Positions 30,671-42,039 of a stretch of 64,000 bases of DNA are shown in pieces (the stretch's first letter is position 1; each line of letters starts with the position of its first letter). The translations under genes were made by a program, and so were the position numbers. The DNA comes from Blepharisma japonicum (taxonomy: Eukaryota; Ciliophora; Heterotrichea; Heterotrichida; Blepharismidae), in assembly GCA_949751835.1 (NCBI GenBank), contig CATKHK010000029.1, positions 399,646 to 463,645 on the forward strand, given 5' to 3'. The notes under the pieces were generated by a model. It did not search any database. It saw nothing but the letters and a program-made list of their open reading frames with translations, and was not told the DNA's origin.

Positions 30671-31499
30671 ATGATAAACATCTATATCTTTTCCATAGGA
30701 GCTGCTCTTATGGTTTCCTGTGGATTTGCAGGACCTTATTTATATAAGTCCTATAAAGATGATTTTGATGTAAATACATGAAGAACTTGGGTCAAACTAT
30801 TTTTATTTATTATCACTTTTGCAAGCGGAATTACATCAGGGTTGTATTCATGGATAAATCTTAAAAATTTATCAATTGCAACTGCAGCTCTGCTCATAAT
30901 TGTGCTGTTTTGGGATTTTTATTATATAATCTTTGGATTATCACTATCTTCTCTTGAATTAAATACAGACCAGTCTGATCCTTCAATGATTTCAGAGAAA
31001 CTTGTCTGCCTCTCACCATCCTCTCCTGAAACATATCAATCTTTTCTCTACATTTCGAGTCTTTTCTTTATATTGACTTCAGCTGTAAGTTATAGCTTAG
31101 ACACTTGCTTTGGATTTTTTCATAAGAAGGCTTCTCAGGTTTAAATTAATTGATGTAGAAGTTAGAATTCCTGAAGTTGATTCAAAATCAGTAAATGAGT
31201 CAAAAATCCAGCCCCTTGATAAGACTGATACAGATAATTTTGTGGTCCTGCCAATATCAACTCAAAATAGAAAAAATGAAAATGAAGATCTTTTCAAAAA
31301 GGTTAACCAAGATAAAAATGAAAGTCTCTTTAATGGTGTTTTAAGAAAGGACCCTAAAAATGAGCGGAAAAGCGAAGAATTTTTCCTGAAAGAAAAAGGC
31401 AACGAAAATAGCGGAAAATCAAATAATACTGGAGAAAAACAAACTTTAAGCCCTGGGAGAGGCAGGGGAAGAGGGAGGGGAAGAGGTCGTGGAGCTTAA
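30671..31499 (+). CDS. Four-helix membrane protein with Arg-Gly repeat tail
   Basis: 270 residues with one 16-nt intron and one UGA (DVNTWRTW). Four hydrophobic segments at about 2-22, 43-63, 70-93 and 118-136; the intron falls in the last one and changes the frame, so the tail is only reached after splicing. The cytosolic-type tail is charged and ends in six or seven RG dipeptides (GRGRGRGRGRGRGA). RG tracts usually bind RNA or are Arg-methylated, which is odd on a membrane protein. Not recognised. Confidence 0.75.
31085..31100 (+). other. 16-nt intron
   Basis: GTAAGTTATAGCTTAG. Unspliced, the frame stops at 31142-31144; spliced, FILTSA continues as TLALDFFIRR into a 130-codon open frame. 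Confidence 0.85.
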
Positions 31500-31565
31500 A
31501 TGCCAAATTAATTTTTTACGTGTAATGATTTTCATGTTGTTTTATGGAACAATTTTTTATAATAA

Positions 31566-32408
31566 TTAAATCGATAGAATTAAATTTCTAAAGACTGATC
31601 GTATTTTTTGTTCCAAATCTTCAAAAGTACCAATATTATCAATAGAGATATTGCTTTTTCTTATTTTAAGCTCAATTGGCCATTGGCATTTGATTTTTTG
31701 TATAGCTTCTTCTCTAGATATTGTGTCTCTACTCATTACTCTCTTTATCTGTATTTCTTCATCAGAAACATACACTGTTATTATTGGGAAACAAAACCAT
31801 GGCAAAATTTTTGTTTCAAAAAGAATAGGAGCATCTATCATTACATATGAGTATCCTTTTAACTTGTAATAGATAAGTTTTTTAAAGATCTCTATAAAAA
31901 TAGCAGGCTGAATAATCCGATCTAGCTTATTTCTTTGAGCTTTATTAGCGAATACAATTGCACCTAAAATTTTCCTATCAATGCATCCTTCAGAATCTAG
32001 AATTTTGGTCCCAAAAGCTTTGACAATATTTTTATAAGCCCGTCTACCTGGAATTACAACTTCTCTAGAAACCAAATCACAATCAATTATAGCAATTTCT
32101 CTAGAAAATGACGATTTTATTACTGAAGTCGCTGCACTTTTTCCGCTTCCTACCCCTCCAGTCAACCCTATCATTTGTAGAGTTCTTCCTATAATATTTC
32201 ACCCAATTGCTAAACAAACATACACTATTGAGGAATATTTTGTTGATATAAGCCTGCATTTGTAAAGATAAAACAGAGATAAAGGCCAAAATGAGTAGTA
32301 AATTGCTTTGTAAAGCCACCCAAATTTCGATTTAAGTTTGTTATGATTTAAACCAATAATGAAAGCAAGTGCAGAAACAGTGCTGCATATTAATGTCGTA
32401 GTTATCAT
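31566..32408 (-). CDS. Dephospho-CoA kinase with N-terminal membrane segment
   Basis: 280 residues, one UGA (AIGWNIIGR). Residues about 1-70 hold one or two hydrophobic segments, then the CoaE fold starts with the P-loop GLTGGVGSGKS, IIDCDLVSREV (substrate Asp), and YVMIDAPILFET. It phosphorylates dephospho-CoA in the last step of CoA synthesis. Monofunctional membrane-tethered forms are known (the DCAKD type), so the N-terminal extension is not unusual. The ATG at 32408 is divergent to the RCC1 gene start at 32520. Confidence 0.9.
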
Positions 32409-32519
32409 ATTTTGTTACAAATAATGAGCCATACTTATAAATATCATATCATAAATAAATTATAAAGAAAAGTTTTGACTTTTAATGCATTATAATTTAT
32501 TCGTTAATTAAATTGCCTA

Positions 32520-34919
32520 ATGGAGCAGCCCAAAAAAGCAAATCGAAGAATTCTATCTCATAAAGCTTCTGAAGTCTCCAAACCTTCATCTAGATCTCAT
32601 GCTAATTCTGAATTTATCCCTCGATATAAAGAAATAACTTCAGAAGAGATGGGAATTTCATTTTCCAAAGAAAAACTTTTACTAAGCGGCATTGGGAGCC
32701 CAGATCATTACATCATAACACTGGAATCAGAGCAATCACTAAACCTTTCAATAACCTCCCGCAATAAAATTCCAATAAGAATAATCCCTGACAAAATTTC
32801 TTTGTCCAAAAAAAGCAGAACTGCTGACATTATGGTTTTTTCAGACTTGAACTCAAATCTTGAAGTTGAAATTCTCCATATTCGAGATGAAACTAAAGAA
32901 TCTGTAACTAAAAAAGCTTTTATTTTAGGCACACAAGGCATCGAATTGCGAACTAATGGCTCTGATGAGCATTACCAGCTGTCTCACAAAAATTCTAGTG
33001 AGCGATTTCAACTGATGCTAGAAAGTGCATTGGAAGGAATAGAATTTGCCCCAAAAATTTCACAAACTTTAAGACCAACACCCGAGGTTGTGATGGATAA
33101 TTTTGAAATTTTATGTTTAAAGGGTGACGGTGATGAATGTTATCCTGATTATCCATTTTGGGTTGATATTGCTGCTGGAGATCTCCATGGATTAGCATGC
33201 ACTGAAGACGGAAGGCTATATTCATGAGGAACTGGGCCATTTGGACAGCTTGGTGTCCCCCCAGAAACTTTTGTAAATCTTCAAAAAGAAATTATCTCAG
33301 TTAATGTCAAAAAATTCTGGCTAAATAGATTGCAAGATGTAAAAATGCTCGACACTCAGCCGCCAAATTTAAAAGAATATTTAGAAAAAGACATAATCCC
33401 TTACATTCCAGTATCCCCAAAGCCTATTCATGTTAATTTTCCTAGTGTAGTTGACGCTGTAGCATGTGGCTGCTACCATTCAATAATTTTATCAGAAGGC
33501 CACGTCTACACTTTCGGTTTAGGCGAAGGCGGTAGGCTTGGCCTAGGCCACGAAAACAGTGTCCATACCCCTACTTTGGTATCCCTTTCCAAAAAATGTA
33601 TAAAAATAACTGCAGGCTATAATACTAGTTTTTTCTTATTAGAAAATAGAGAAGTTTGAAGCTGTGGAGATCATAGCCAAGGTGCTAATGGCCATGACGG
33701 GAATATTTTAATCCCCACCATAATACCTTTCATAAAAAATGCCCATCAGATTTCCAGTGCTCATACTCATAGTGGAATTGTAACCCTCGATGGCACTGCT
33801 ATTTTATTTGGCTGTAATTCTGATCATAAGCTAGGTGGGGAATCTCCTCATATATATGAAACTGTTGGTGGAGAAAAAATAAGAGGGGTTTACTGTGGAG
33901 GGAGACATACATGTATTTTAACTGAAAATTTGGATGTCTATGCATGGGGCTATAATACGTCAGGACAGCTGGGATTATCTAGCACAATGTTTCACACAAT
34001 GACTGATCCTGTAAAAGTAGAATATTTATCAGGAAGAGGAGTAGTCAAACTTGTATTAGGCTGGGAACATTCAATCGCGATTACTGTTGATGGGCTTTTG
34101 TATTGCTGGGGAAGTAATATGAAAGGACAATTAGCCATTGGCACTATGGCAAAGGAATTCAAAAGAGTTGGGCTTCCAAGATTAATTGATCACTTATTGG
34201 GGTGCCCTGTTACCTCTATTGCAGCAGGGAGATATACAAGTGTTTTTCTTACAGCTGAGTCACACCCAGAAAGACAAACAAATATGTTTAATCATTGAAA
34301 AAAAGCTCTGCTTTGTGAAGAAAGACACATGCAAGAGCTGGCAAATTATAGGTTTTCATTGCTAATTAGAGATTTAAAAAGAGACCAACTTGTAAAAAAA
34401 GTCCAAAGCGAAAGAGATAAAGAGTTTTCTAAGTCAGCAATATCAGAAAGAGAGCAGGCTTCAGTTTTCAAGCCTAAGAAGCCGAGAACTAATGAGAAAT
34501 ATCCTCCTGAAAGCTATTATAGCTTTTGGGATGAAGAATGCCACAATGTGGAGTCTTTTGAGGACAGAAAGGTTTATAAATTTCCCAATCCAAAATACTA
34601 TAAGCAAGAAAGAAAGCATGCTGTGACAGTATTTAATGGGCCGAAAAAGCAAAAAAATGAAAGACCTAAATCGAGTGATAATATTGATTTAAGGGATATT
34701 GTAGCTGTAGCAAGCAATGAAGGCGCACAGCTAGATCCAAGACTTATGGTTAGTAATAGAGATAACTCAGAAATCCCTCCTGAAAGGCCAGTTTACTATG
34801 AAAGAACTGAATATAAGCCTTTATATTCATATGGTCCAAGCTTGTTATATCCAAATCTCTTTTATCCATATGATTTAGTTCCAAATCCAATGATGCTGGC
34901 ACCTTCTAATGCTAAATAA
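32520..34919 (+). CDS. RCC1-repeat protein with long N- and C-terminal extensions
   Basis: 799 residues with three UGA codons, two of them on the Trp of RCC1 blades. Residues about 1-205 are non-repeat with some beta structure. RCC1-like blades occupy about 210-580: LYSWGTGPFGQLG, VYTFGLGEGGRLGLG, VWSCGDHSQGANG, VYAWGYNTSGQLGLS and LYCWGSNMKGQLAIG, each followed by the A-x-G-x-x-H-S/T element. The tail from about 590 is helical and then Tyr/Pro-rich. RCC1 propellers serve as exchange factors or binding platforms; the large internal loop between the first two blades suggests a regulator rather than RCC1 itself. Confidence 0.88.
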
Positions 34920-34962
34920 TTTTAACTTATTTTCTCCTAAATGAGAATAAATTATTAAAATC

Positions 34963-35769
34963 ATGAATCACTCCAAACTTAAGCCATCTCGATTAAACTA
35001 TCAAGAACGATGACAAAGAGGAGGAGTAAAGTATTTTGATAACCATAAAAATCTAAACTCTCCAGAATTCGCTCTTGCAGTTGATATAACTGCAACCACT
35101 TCTTTAACCCCCGAAGAGTCTACCTTTAAACCGCTGGAAAGGCTAAGTCACGGAATGATGAATGAAACAAAATCATCCATAAAAACAAGGAGAAACAAAG
35201 GTATTTTAGTTGTCAATGACGATTTACAGAAACTTAAAGATAAATTAAGGATGAAGGATATAGAGCTAGACTTATTAAAGCAAGAAGAAAAGAGATCCCA
35301 GTATACCCAGGAGCCTTTGATAAGAAATGATAGAAATTTTAATGAAATTGATAGAACTTTTGATAATGGTGTTGGAGGAAATCATAAAAAGCTATTTGAT
35401 GCAGACAGAAGCTTTGATTATTCATCGAATTCGAAAAAGAGCCCAGATATAAATAGAAGTTTTGAAAATATATCATATGACAGAAGAGCAAGAGACAATA
35501 GAAGCCTCTCACCAGTTCTATCAAATATGATTGGATATAATACTCCAACATATAAAAATCCAGTAGATTTGCTGTCATTAGCAAGGCATCCTGCATTCAA
35601 GCAGCCAATCTATACAAAAAACAAGCCAAAAGTCCATAGCTTAAACCCAATAACAGGCTATGTTGCTGAAAACATCTCAAGAGAGTCTCCAACAGTTAGA
35701 AGAGGAATGGCTGAGTACGGAAATAGTATTATAGGAAATGGTTCACCTATGAAAAATCAATTTGTATAA
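34963..35769 (+). CDS. Basic, largely disordered protein, unknown
   Basis: 268 residues with one UGA (QERWQRGG). A short predicted helix (LQKLKDKLRMKDIELDLLK) at about 88-106 is followed by repeats around 125-170 of the form D-x-x-R-S/T-F-D/E (IDRTFDN, ADRSFDY, INRSFEN). The rest is low in hydrophobics and rich in Asn, Ser, Arg. It follows the RCC1 gene by 43 bases. Not recognised. Confidence 0.7.
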
Positions 35770-35836
35770 ATTTTGTATTCTTGAGAGAAATTTGATGCTC
35801 AGAATTATTTTTTATTTTAGCTTAAGCAATTATAAA

Positions 35837-38167
35837 TTAATTATTTGTGCCTTCTCGTTGGAGATAAAATAAGACATATGCAGACGAAGTGACAATACTT
35901 TCGGGATTTGGGACTATACTAACTGAAGAATCATCAAAATTATATCATCTTTGATTATAGTGATTTTTAGCATAAGCAGTATAATGTCCTGATCCAGTAG
36001 ACCCAAAATGGTTGGAAATTGCATATAAATCATAAATCCCTGGATTTCTTATACAGTAATTTCGAAGGTCAAGACCTTCAACTGGGAATTCCACAAATTT
36101 GTCGATTTTTGAGTTGTAAAAGCCATTATGTTTAAATCTCTTCAAATGGACTATCAAAATCTTCGGAAGTTTGAAAACTTCCATTTTTTTGATCCCTTGG
36201 ACATGTGTTCGACAATTTTTGCAATAAATTGAGTTCATTTCGTCTAACTGCTCAGGATTTTCAAAGTAGCGAAAACAATCGTAAATATTTACATTGTCTT
36301 TTGCATTAATGTTATTTATTGTAGCTGGTCTATAAAGTTTGCTGTCTTTTAGTTTTTCATTTTTTGATTCAAGATATGTTAGAATGTCATTGTAAATATT
36401 TACATTTATATTTCTTACTTCATATAAAGCAAGTTTAAAATGAATCACATTGATTTTCTGGCTATTATCAATGACCATTTGGACTTTTGCATTCAAAAAT
36501 GTAGCTAAAGATAAGAAATCTTCAGAAATTCCCAAATAATTAGCTGCAATTTTCTTTATTTCCAAGCCTGTGCTTTTTTTATAAGTTTTAATTTTCAGCT
36601 TCAAATATTCACCTTGCTCATCAAATGGCAAAAAATAAACATCAGTCCACACTAATTCTTTATTAGGAATCGGTAAAGCTAGCATTAAAAAAGGATCAAA
36701 TGCCAATGAAATATTTTTACAATCAGGGCATATCACTTCTGATCTGAATTGTCCGTGCATTAAATCGACAATCCTGCTTTGATTTCTCGCCAAATGAGAA
36801 TTTCAGTAGATTTCAGAAATCTCATCTTCACTTAGTCCATCTGTTTTGAATTCTTCAATATATGGCTTACGCTTTACTTTATTTAAATCTTCATGGAGAC
36901 CATCTAGAAGCATACTTAGCATTTCTTGTGAATCATGCTGATGATATCCTGAAAATTGGGTTTTATATTGGCTAAAGATTTTTTTGAAATTCCAAGGAGA
37001 AATGATTTTTGAAGAGTCACTTCATATTTCTTTGACTAAGTTAGCATACTCTCTTACTAATTTTCCTCCACTTCCTAAAGAGTTTTTCTCATTAATATCT
37101 TTTATGTATTTTCCTGTTATAAAATACTCTGTAAGCTCATAAGTGTTTGAGAGACACTGCAATCCTGAATTCATAAAACAAGTATTTCCTAAGTTTTGAA
37201 GGCCTACCAGCCCACTTGAGGATAAAACAGCCTTACCATTTGAGTTTGCATGATTATTGTTATGATTATTAGTGGTAACATTGCCATTAGGAAGGCAAGA
37301 AAGACTGCAATAGAATTCAAAATTTTTTTGGTAATATGAATTATCAGCTATTGGGGTATTGCATGCTTTGCATAATTTTATGTTTGTTTTCTCCATCTCC
37401 AAAAACCACTCATCCAGCGTCTGCTTTATTTCAGCAACAATCAAATCATTATCAGCAATTTGAGCATCTTCTAAGCTGCAATCTCTAAATAGTTTCCCAG
37501 GCACTCTATTTCCTGTTTTCTTAATTTTTTCTTTAAATTCGTTATGATTGATATTAGCATCAATTTGTCAGACTCTTATATTTCTTATATCTAAATTATT
37601 GACTGTTTTTTCATTATATAAGTCTCTTACCTTCCTTATTAAATCTGAGGTTTTTGCATAATGGGAAATATAAAATGTTACAGGATTTTCTAATAAAAAG
37701 TCTCTTCTTCTTATAATAAAAAGCACTTGAAGAGGCTTGAATGTGATTTCTACTTTAGTTTCGTTTTTATTAGAATTTATGCTAGTCCTTATAATCTCTG
37801 ATCCTTTTTGTATACCAAAATTAAGCTTGAAATATTTCCATACCCTTGGAGGTACAATTTCATATTCTAAGCCTAGTGTGAGTCCTGGTTTCAAGATAGT
37901 TTCAGCAGAAAGAGTTCAAATATTATGTGCTGGCATAGATATAATATCAGTGTTATCAACTTTTCCTATTGAGAATCCATTGGTTTCTTTGTTATTTCTA
38001 TATAAGCTTTTTCATTTTTCAAGCCAACTTGTGCTTATGACATACCAAATTGATCCAGTGACAGGCATTCCGTTAGGGGTTCGTTTAATACCTTCTTCTT
38101 CAATCAAGGTCCTATCTATGATTTTTAAAATTTGTTCTTGTAAAGGGATGCCAGCATTATTGTTCAT
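35837..38167 (-). CDS. Ubiquitin-specific protease of the USP4/USP11/USP15 type
   Basis: 776 residues in one frame with six UGA codons, no intron. Order of domains: DUSP domain at about 10-130 ([15 protein letters not shown]), ubiquitin-like domain about 140-215, a small Cys cluster (CKAC and CSLSC, about 266-291), then the catalytic domain with the Cys box [12 protein letters not shown] (Cys near residue 330), [13 protein letters not shown] and CKNCR zinc cysteines, and the His box [11 protein letters not shown] (His near 728), followed by WYNFDD and the end YVLFYLQR. All catalytic elements are present, so it should cleave ubiquitin chains. The extra Cys cluster between Ubl and catalytic box is not standard in USP15. 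Confidence 0.94.
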
Positions 38168-39408
38168 CGCTCGTTATATTAAACTTTTGTAAAAAATGTC
38201 TCTAGAATCTGTGTAATGTTGTATTTTTTACTAATTGTTTTAGTCTAATATATATAAAAATAAATGAAATTTTTAATTGTATATATCAAACCAGCAAGAA
38301 GGGTCTTTAGGACCTATAAGATTTTATTATAGAGATATGATGAAGAGAATAAGAAAGATCTTCAACACAGTATAAGCAGCCAATTGACTTAGTCTAGTTT
38401 AGAACTGATTTTATAAGATGACAGAAAGCATGAAAAGGGCTAAATTTTAAAAATTCATCAGCCAGTATTATAGTCTTTGCATTATGCTAAACATTTTAAC
38501 ACTGATTTTTTTTGATATCCCAGGCTCTCAACATTGCTTGCAACTGAAATAAATGCAATCAAGTCACTGTAAACTCTAAGTGGAAGGTTAAGACCATTAA
38601 AATATGGGTTCATTTGTGCAAAATATTTCTATTGAGAGTTTTTTATTGTTTTTAGTAAAATTATTTTAATTTATGCTCAGTATATTTATCAAAAATTTTA
38701 TAGAACTTTTTAAAAGATGCAAAAGAAAAGACTTTGATTTTACTTACTCAAACACTTTTCTAGACTACTCAAGTCTATAAAAGATTTTATAAAATTAAAT
38801 TAGATATATCATTGGCACTTAGTAAGTGCACTAAATAGCACCTTTAGCAACGCTCATTTCCAATAAATTTAAGATGTTAAAATTTAGATAGGATTGAAAA
38901 TAAATTTAGTATGACTTATTAATAAAGTATAAATTCTAAACGAAAATCAATTTGTCATAAGAGATAACAATATCTTTATAATTTTTAGGTTTATCGTTTA
39001 ATACAGTAGTTTATTTAGAATTTCATCAAATAAGAAATTTTCTGGATTTGGGAGTGAAGTAAGCAGATTATTTAAAAGATATAAATACAAAATTGGATTT
39101 GTACTCAAACAAGATAATTCTCAAGACATTGAATGAGAAAATTTTATGGAAAATCAAGCGGATTATAGAGATAAGGCCATGAAATCGATTATTAACCTTT
39201 TGGAAATAGATCAATTAGTCAATAAAGTTGATAAAATAGGGCACCCCTTTTAATTTAATTACCACTGCAAGCCAAAGATTTGTTTGGATACAACTTTTAT
39301 ATAGATATTAGAAAATATTAACCAACTAATAAGTTTCTGTGCTATTTTTCTCATAATTTTTAATACTCTCAAGTATATCCAAAAATCTATTCATTTCTTA
39401 TAATTAAT
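38168..39408. other. Long spacer with a coding remnant near its end
   Basis: 1.24 kb upstream of both the USP gene (minus) and the AP endonuclease gene (plus). AT-rich, no complete gene found on either strand with UGA as sense. The only notable element is the plus-strand open stretch at 39002-39253. Confidence 0.4.
39002..39253 (+). pseudogene. Open plus-strand remnant, origin unknown
   Basis: 83 sense codons between an in-frame TAA and TAA, with one UGA-Trp (DIEWENFMENQ). The composition is protein-like (SRLFKRYKYKIGFVLKQD, MKSIINLLEIDQLVNKVDK) and it ends IGHPF. There is no ATG before codon 49 and no 15-nt intron that would join it to an upstream frame. It looks like the 3' end of a lost gene. 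Family not recognised. Confidence 0.3.
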
Positions 39409-40347
39409 ATGAAAGAAAAGAAGCCAGCAAAAAGGAAAGCAGCGGACAGTGAAGAAGAAGAAAAAAAGCCTACAAAATTGCCTAAAACCACTAAGCAAAC
39501 AACTCTAGTTGCAGAAGATGCCAAGCTTCAAACAAGTAGCACAGGGCAATTTTCGCGCCCTGAAATTCATATAGTCTCTTGGAACATCAATGGAATCCGC
39601 GCATGCATAAAAAGACCAAACCTCAATGAGCTTGCGAGCCGCGATAATATTGATGTCCTTTGCTTCAATGAAACTAAACTTCAAGATTCCAATATTCCAG
39701 AATTCCGCCGAACATTTTCATCGTTTCCTTTCCAATACTGGTCCTGCAGTAGAGCTAAAAAAGGTTATTCAGGGACAGCAATTTTGAGTAAAACTGAGCC
39801 AATTAGTATTGAATATGGAATTGGTAGCCGCAAGCATGATGATGAAGGCAGGGTTATAACAGCTGAATTTGACACCTTTTTTGTAATTTCCACTTATATC
39901 CCAAATGCTGGACAAAAATTAGAGAGACTTAAATATAGAACTGAAGAATGGGATGTTGATTTCAGAGATTATATGAAAAGGCTAGAAAATAGAGGAAAAA
40001 GCGTGGTTTGGCTTGGCGACTTAAATGTCGTGCATCAGGATATTGATATTTATGATATGAAAGGGAAAGATAAATGTGCAGGATGCACAAAGCAAGAAAG
40101 AGAGCAGTTTACAGTTACGCTTGGACAAGGATTTGTAGATTCTTTTAGAAATCTGCACCCTGGAGAAAGAAAATATTCATGGTATAGCGCAAAAAATGTG
40201 AGAGCAAAAAGTGAAAATATGGGATGGAGGCTGGATTATATTGTGGTCAGCCAAGGGCTAATGCCAAGAGTAAGGGACAGCTTGATTCATGACGATATTC
40301 CTGGCAGTGACCATCACCCTGTCGAGCTGGTTTTAACTAATAATTAA
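39409..40347 (+). CDS. APEX1: AP endonuclease of the ExoIII/APE1 type
   Basis: 312 residues. A basic, Lys-rich N-terminal leader of about 50 residues (as in APE1, nuclear) precedes a full EEP nuclease domain: SWNINGIRACI, CFNETKLQD (metal Glu), YSGTAIL, STYIPNAGQ, WLGDLNVVHQDID (catalytic Asp/Asn) and GSDHHPVEL (catalytic Asp-His). It cuts DNA 5' to abasic sites in base-excision repair. All six Trp codons are UGG. No intron. Confidence 0.96.
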   Translation: MKEKKPAKRKAADSEEEEKKPTKLPKTTKQTTLVAEDAKLQTSSTGQFSRPEIHIVSWNINGIRACIKRPNLNELASRDNIDVLCFNETKLQDSNIPEFRRTFSSFPFQYWSCSRAKKGYSGTAILSKTEPISIEYGIGSRKHDDEGRVITAEFDTFFVISTYIPNAGQKLERLKYRTEEWDVDFRDYMKRLENRGKSVVWLGDLNVVHQDIDIYDMKGKDKCAGCTKQEREQFTVTLGQGFVDSFRNLHPGERKYSWYSAKNVRAKSENMGWRLDYIVVSQGLMPRVRDSLIHDDIPGSDHHPVELVLTNN

Positions 40348-40364
40348 GCTTCTTTTATTTATAA

Positions 40365-40907
40365 TTAGTTAATTAAAGAAATAATTTCACATAGACAATT
40401 ATCAATTTCATTTTGAATATCTTCAAAGCTCTCAGCGAGATCTGTGAATGAATTTTTTAAATTAATTGGTTTTCTGCATATTGGGCATGTATTTTGACGT
40501 TTTTCTCATTCATAAATATCCCTATGACAGAAAGTATGATGGCAGGGTAAAATTGTATCAGCAAGCCTTTCTAAGCAAATAGAACATTCATTTTCATTCA
40601 GCATTGTGGTTGGGCTTAAAGATGAAGCAATCTTCATGTGCATTAGCAATTCATAAATCCTATTAGTATTGCTAATTGACAATTTCTTTTTAAGTGATCT
40701 GCGTGGATCTGATTCTTCACCTATTTCATAAACAGAAATCCGAATAAAGCCTTTTAACTTTCAAAAAACAGGAAGATACTCATTTATTTTCTTGGTTTCT
40801 ATATGAAAAAATAAAATTTTGCCAGAATATTTGGTAAATTCTTTGGATTGAGTATATTCATTAATACTGCTCAATCTCTCTTTAAAATTCTGATAAGAAT
40901 TCCCCAT
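40365..40907 (-). CDS. RING finger protein, RNF141-like
   Basis: 180 residues with two UGA codons, which hide it from standard-code ORF finding. It begins MGNSYQ, a myristoylation signal as in RNF141 (MGQQ). The middle (KILFFHIE ... VFWKLKGFIRISVYEI) matches the region before the RING in RNF141. The RING reads CSIC, then LPCHHTFC, then DIYEW and CPIC; the Trp is UGA. The Cys expected three residues before the I-x-x-W stretch is Asp (HRDIYEW instead of xxCIxxW), a substitution tolerated in some RINGs. Likely an E3 ubiquitin ligase. It is convergent with the AP endonuclease, 17 bases apart. Confidence 0.85.
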
Positions 40908-41229
40908 TTATTGGATCATTATTAAAAATAATCTAAATAATTATAGTTAGACATTATTCTAGTAAAGGTTATTGATAGTGCTTAACTAAGTAATAATAAG
41001 GAGCCTAAAAGAATGCTTCATTCACATTATTAAGAAAAAGTAATTTTACAGAAGTCTCCTTAAATTACTAATATCATATTTCTTTTACAAACTCTTTGAA
41101 AATTTTATTAGATTTTCTCTCTCGCTAATTATATAATAGCTCCGCTTTTCAAGTTAGCAAATAATCCAATATTTTCCATAGAAATTTAATATTACTCAGC
41201 ATTAATGTATTTCACTAAAATATTTATTT
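40908..41229. other. Non-coding spacer between divergent genes
   Basis: 322 AT-rich bases that carry the promoters of the RING gene and the coiled-coil gene at 41230. Nothing specific recognised. Confidence 0.4.
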
Positions 41230-42039
41230 ATGGAAGAGTCAATTGAAGCAACGTTAAATCAAAAAGGCCAAGAGCTCCAAAAAGCGCTTGAAGAATTACG
41301 CAAAAAAGAATTCGAGTTCGCAGTAAGCGAACTTCGTTCTACACTTCCTCAGCAAGGCCGTTGTGTAATATGTACTCTAAAACTCCCATGCAAGCATTTT
41401 TCTTCTATTGAAACAATGCCAGCTCTTCCATCCCCAACTAAGCCTCAGTTCTCTCTGCAGCAGTTTTCGGAAGGTCTCGATGTTTCAGCACTAAACGTTA
41501 CTCTGCCAAATATTGAACAAAATAATAAAAGCTTTACAATTCGTTTTAGAGGTCGGGGAACAAAATTTACATCCCCAGATGCTCCTAGGCATTCTTCGCT
41601 TCCAAATACACAGAAACTGAAGCTTTTAGAAAAAATTGAAGCGTATAAAGAAGAAAAACTAAGAAAAGAAATTGAAAGTATCCAGAAAATTAAAGAACAA
41701 CAAGAAAAAATTAAAAAAGAACAGGAAATTTCTGAATTAAAAAGACTAAAGCATTTAGAAAAAATTAAAGGAAAATTAGGGAAATATAAAGAAGAAGCTA
41801 AGTTAAAAGAAGAACAGGCAAAATTAGAAGAGCAGGGACAAAGTATAAGAAAAAAGAAAGAAGAAGAAAAAAAGCAAAAATATTTAGAAATGCAAAAAAA
41901 GAAGCTAGAAGAGTATTATGAAAAGAAAAGGACTATGGAAAAAATAGATAAACAAAGGCTAGACGACTTAGAAGATGAAGTTATTAAAAGGGGGAAAAAG
42001 TGAGAAAATAAAAAATTGTATAAGAATGTTTTAAATTAA
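41230..42039 (+). CDS. Coiled-coil protein with CxxC-x-CxxF-like N-terminal motif
   Basis: 269 residues. After a short helix comes RCVICTLKLPCKHF, which may bind a metal, then a Pro/Ser-rich linker, and from about 135 a long Lys/Glu helix. Under the standard code it would stop at 42001-42003; with UGA as Trp it continues KKWENKKLYKNVLN and stops at TAA 42037-42039. That stop overlaps the stop of the convergent gene on the other strand. Not recognised. Confidence 0.75.
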
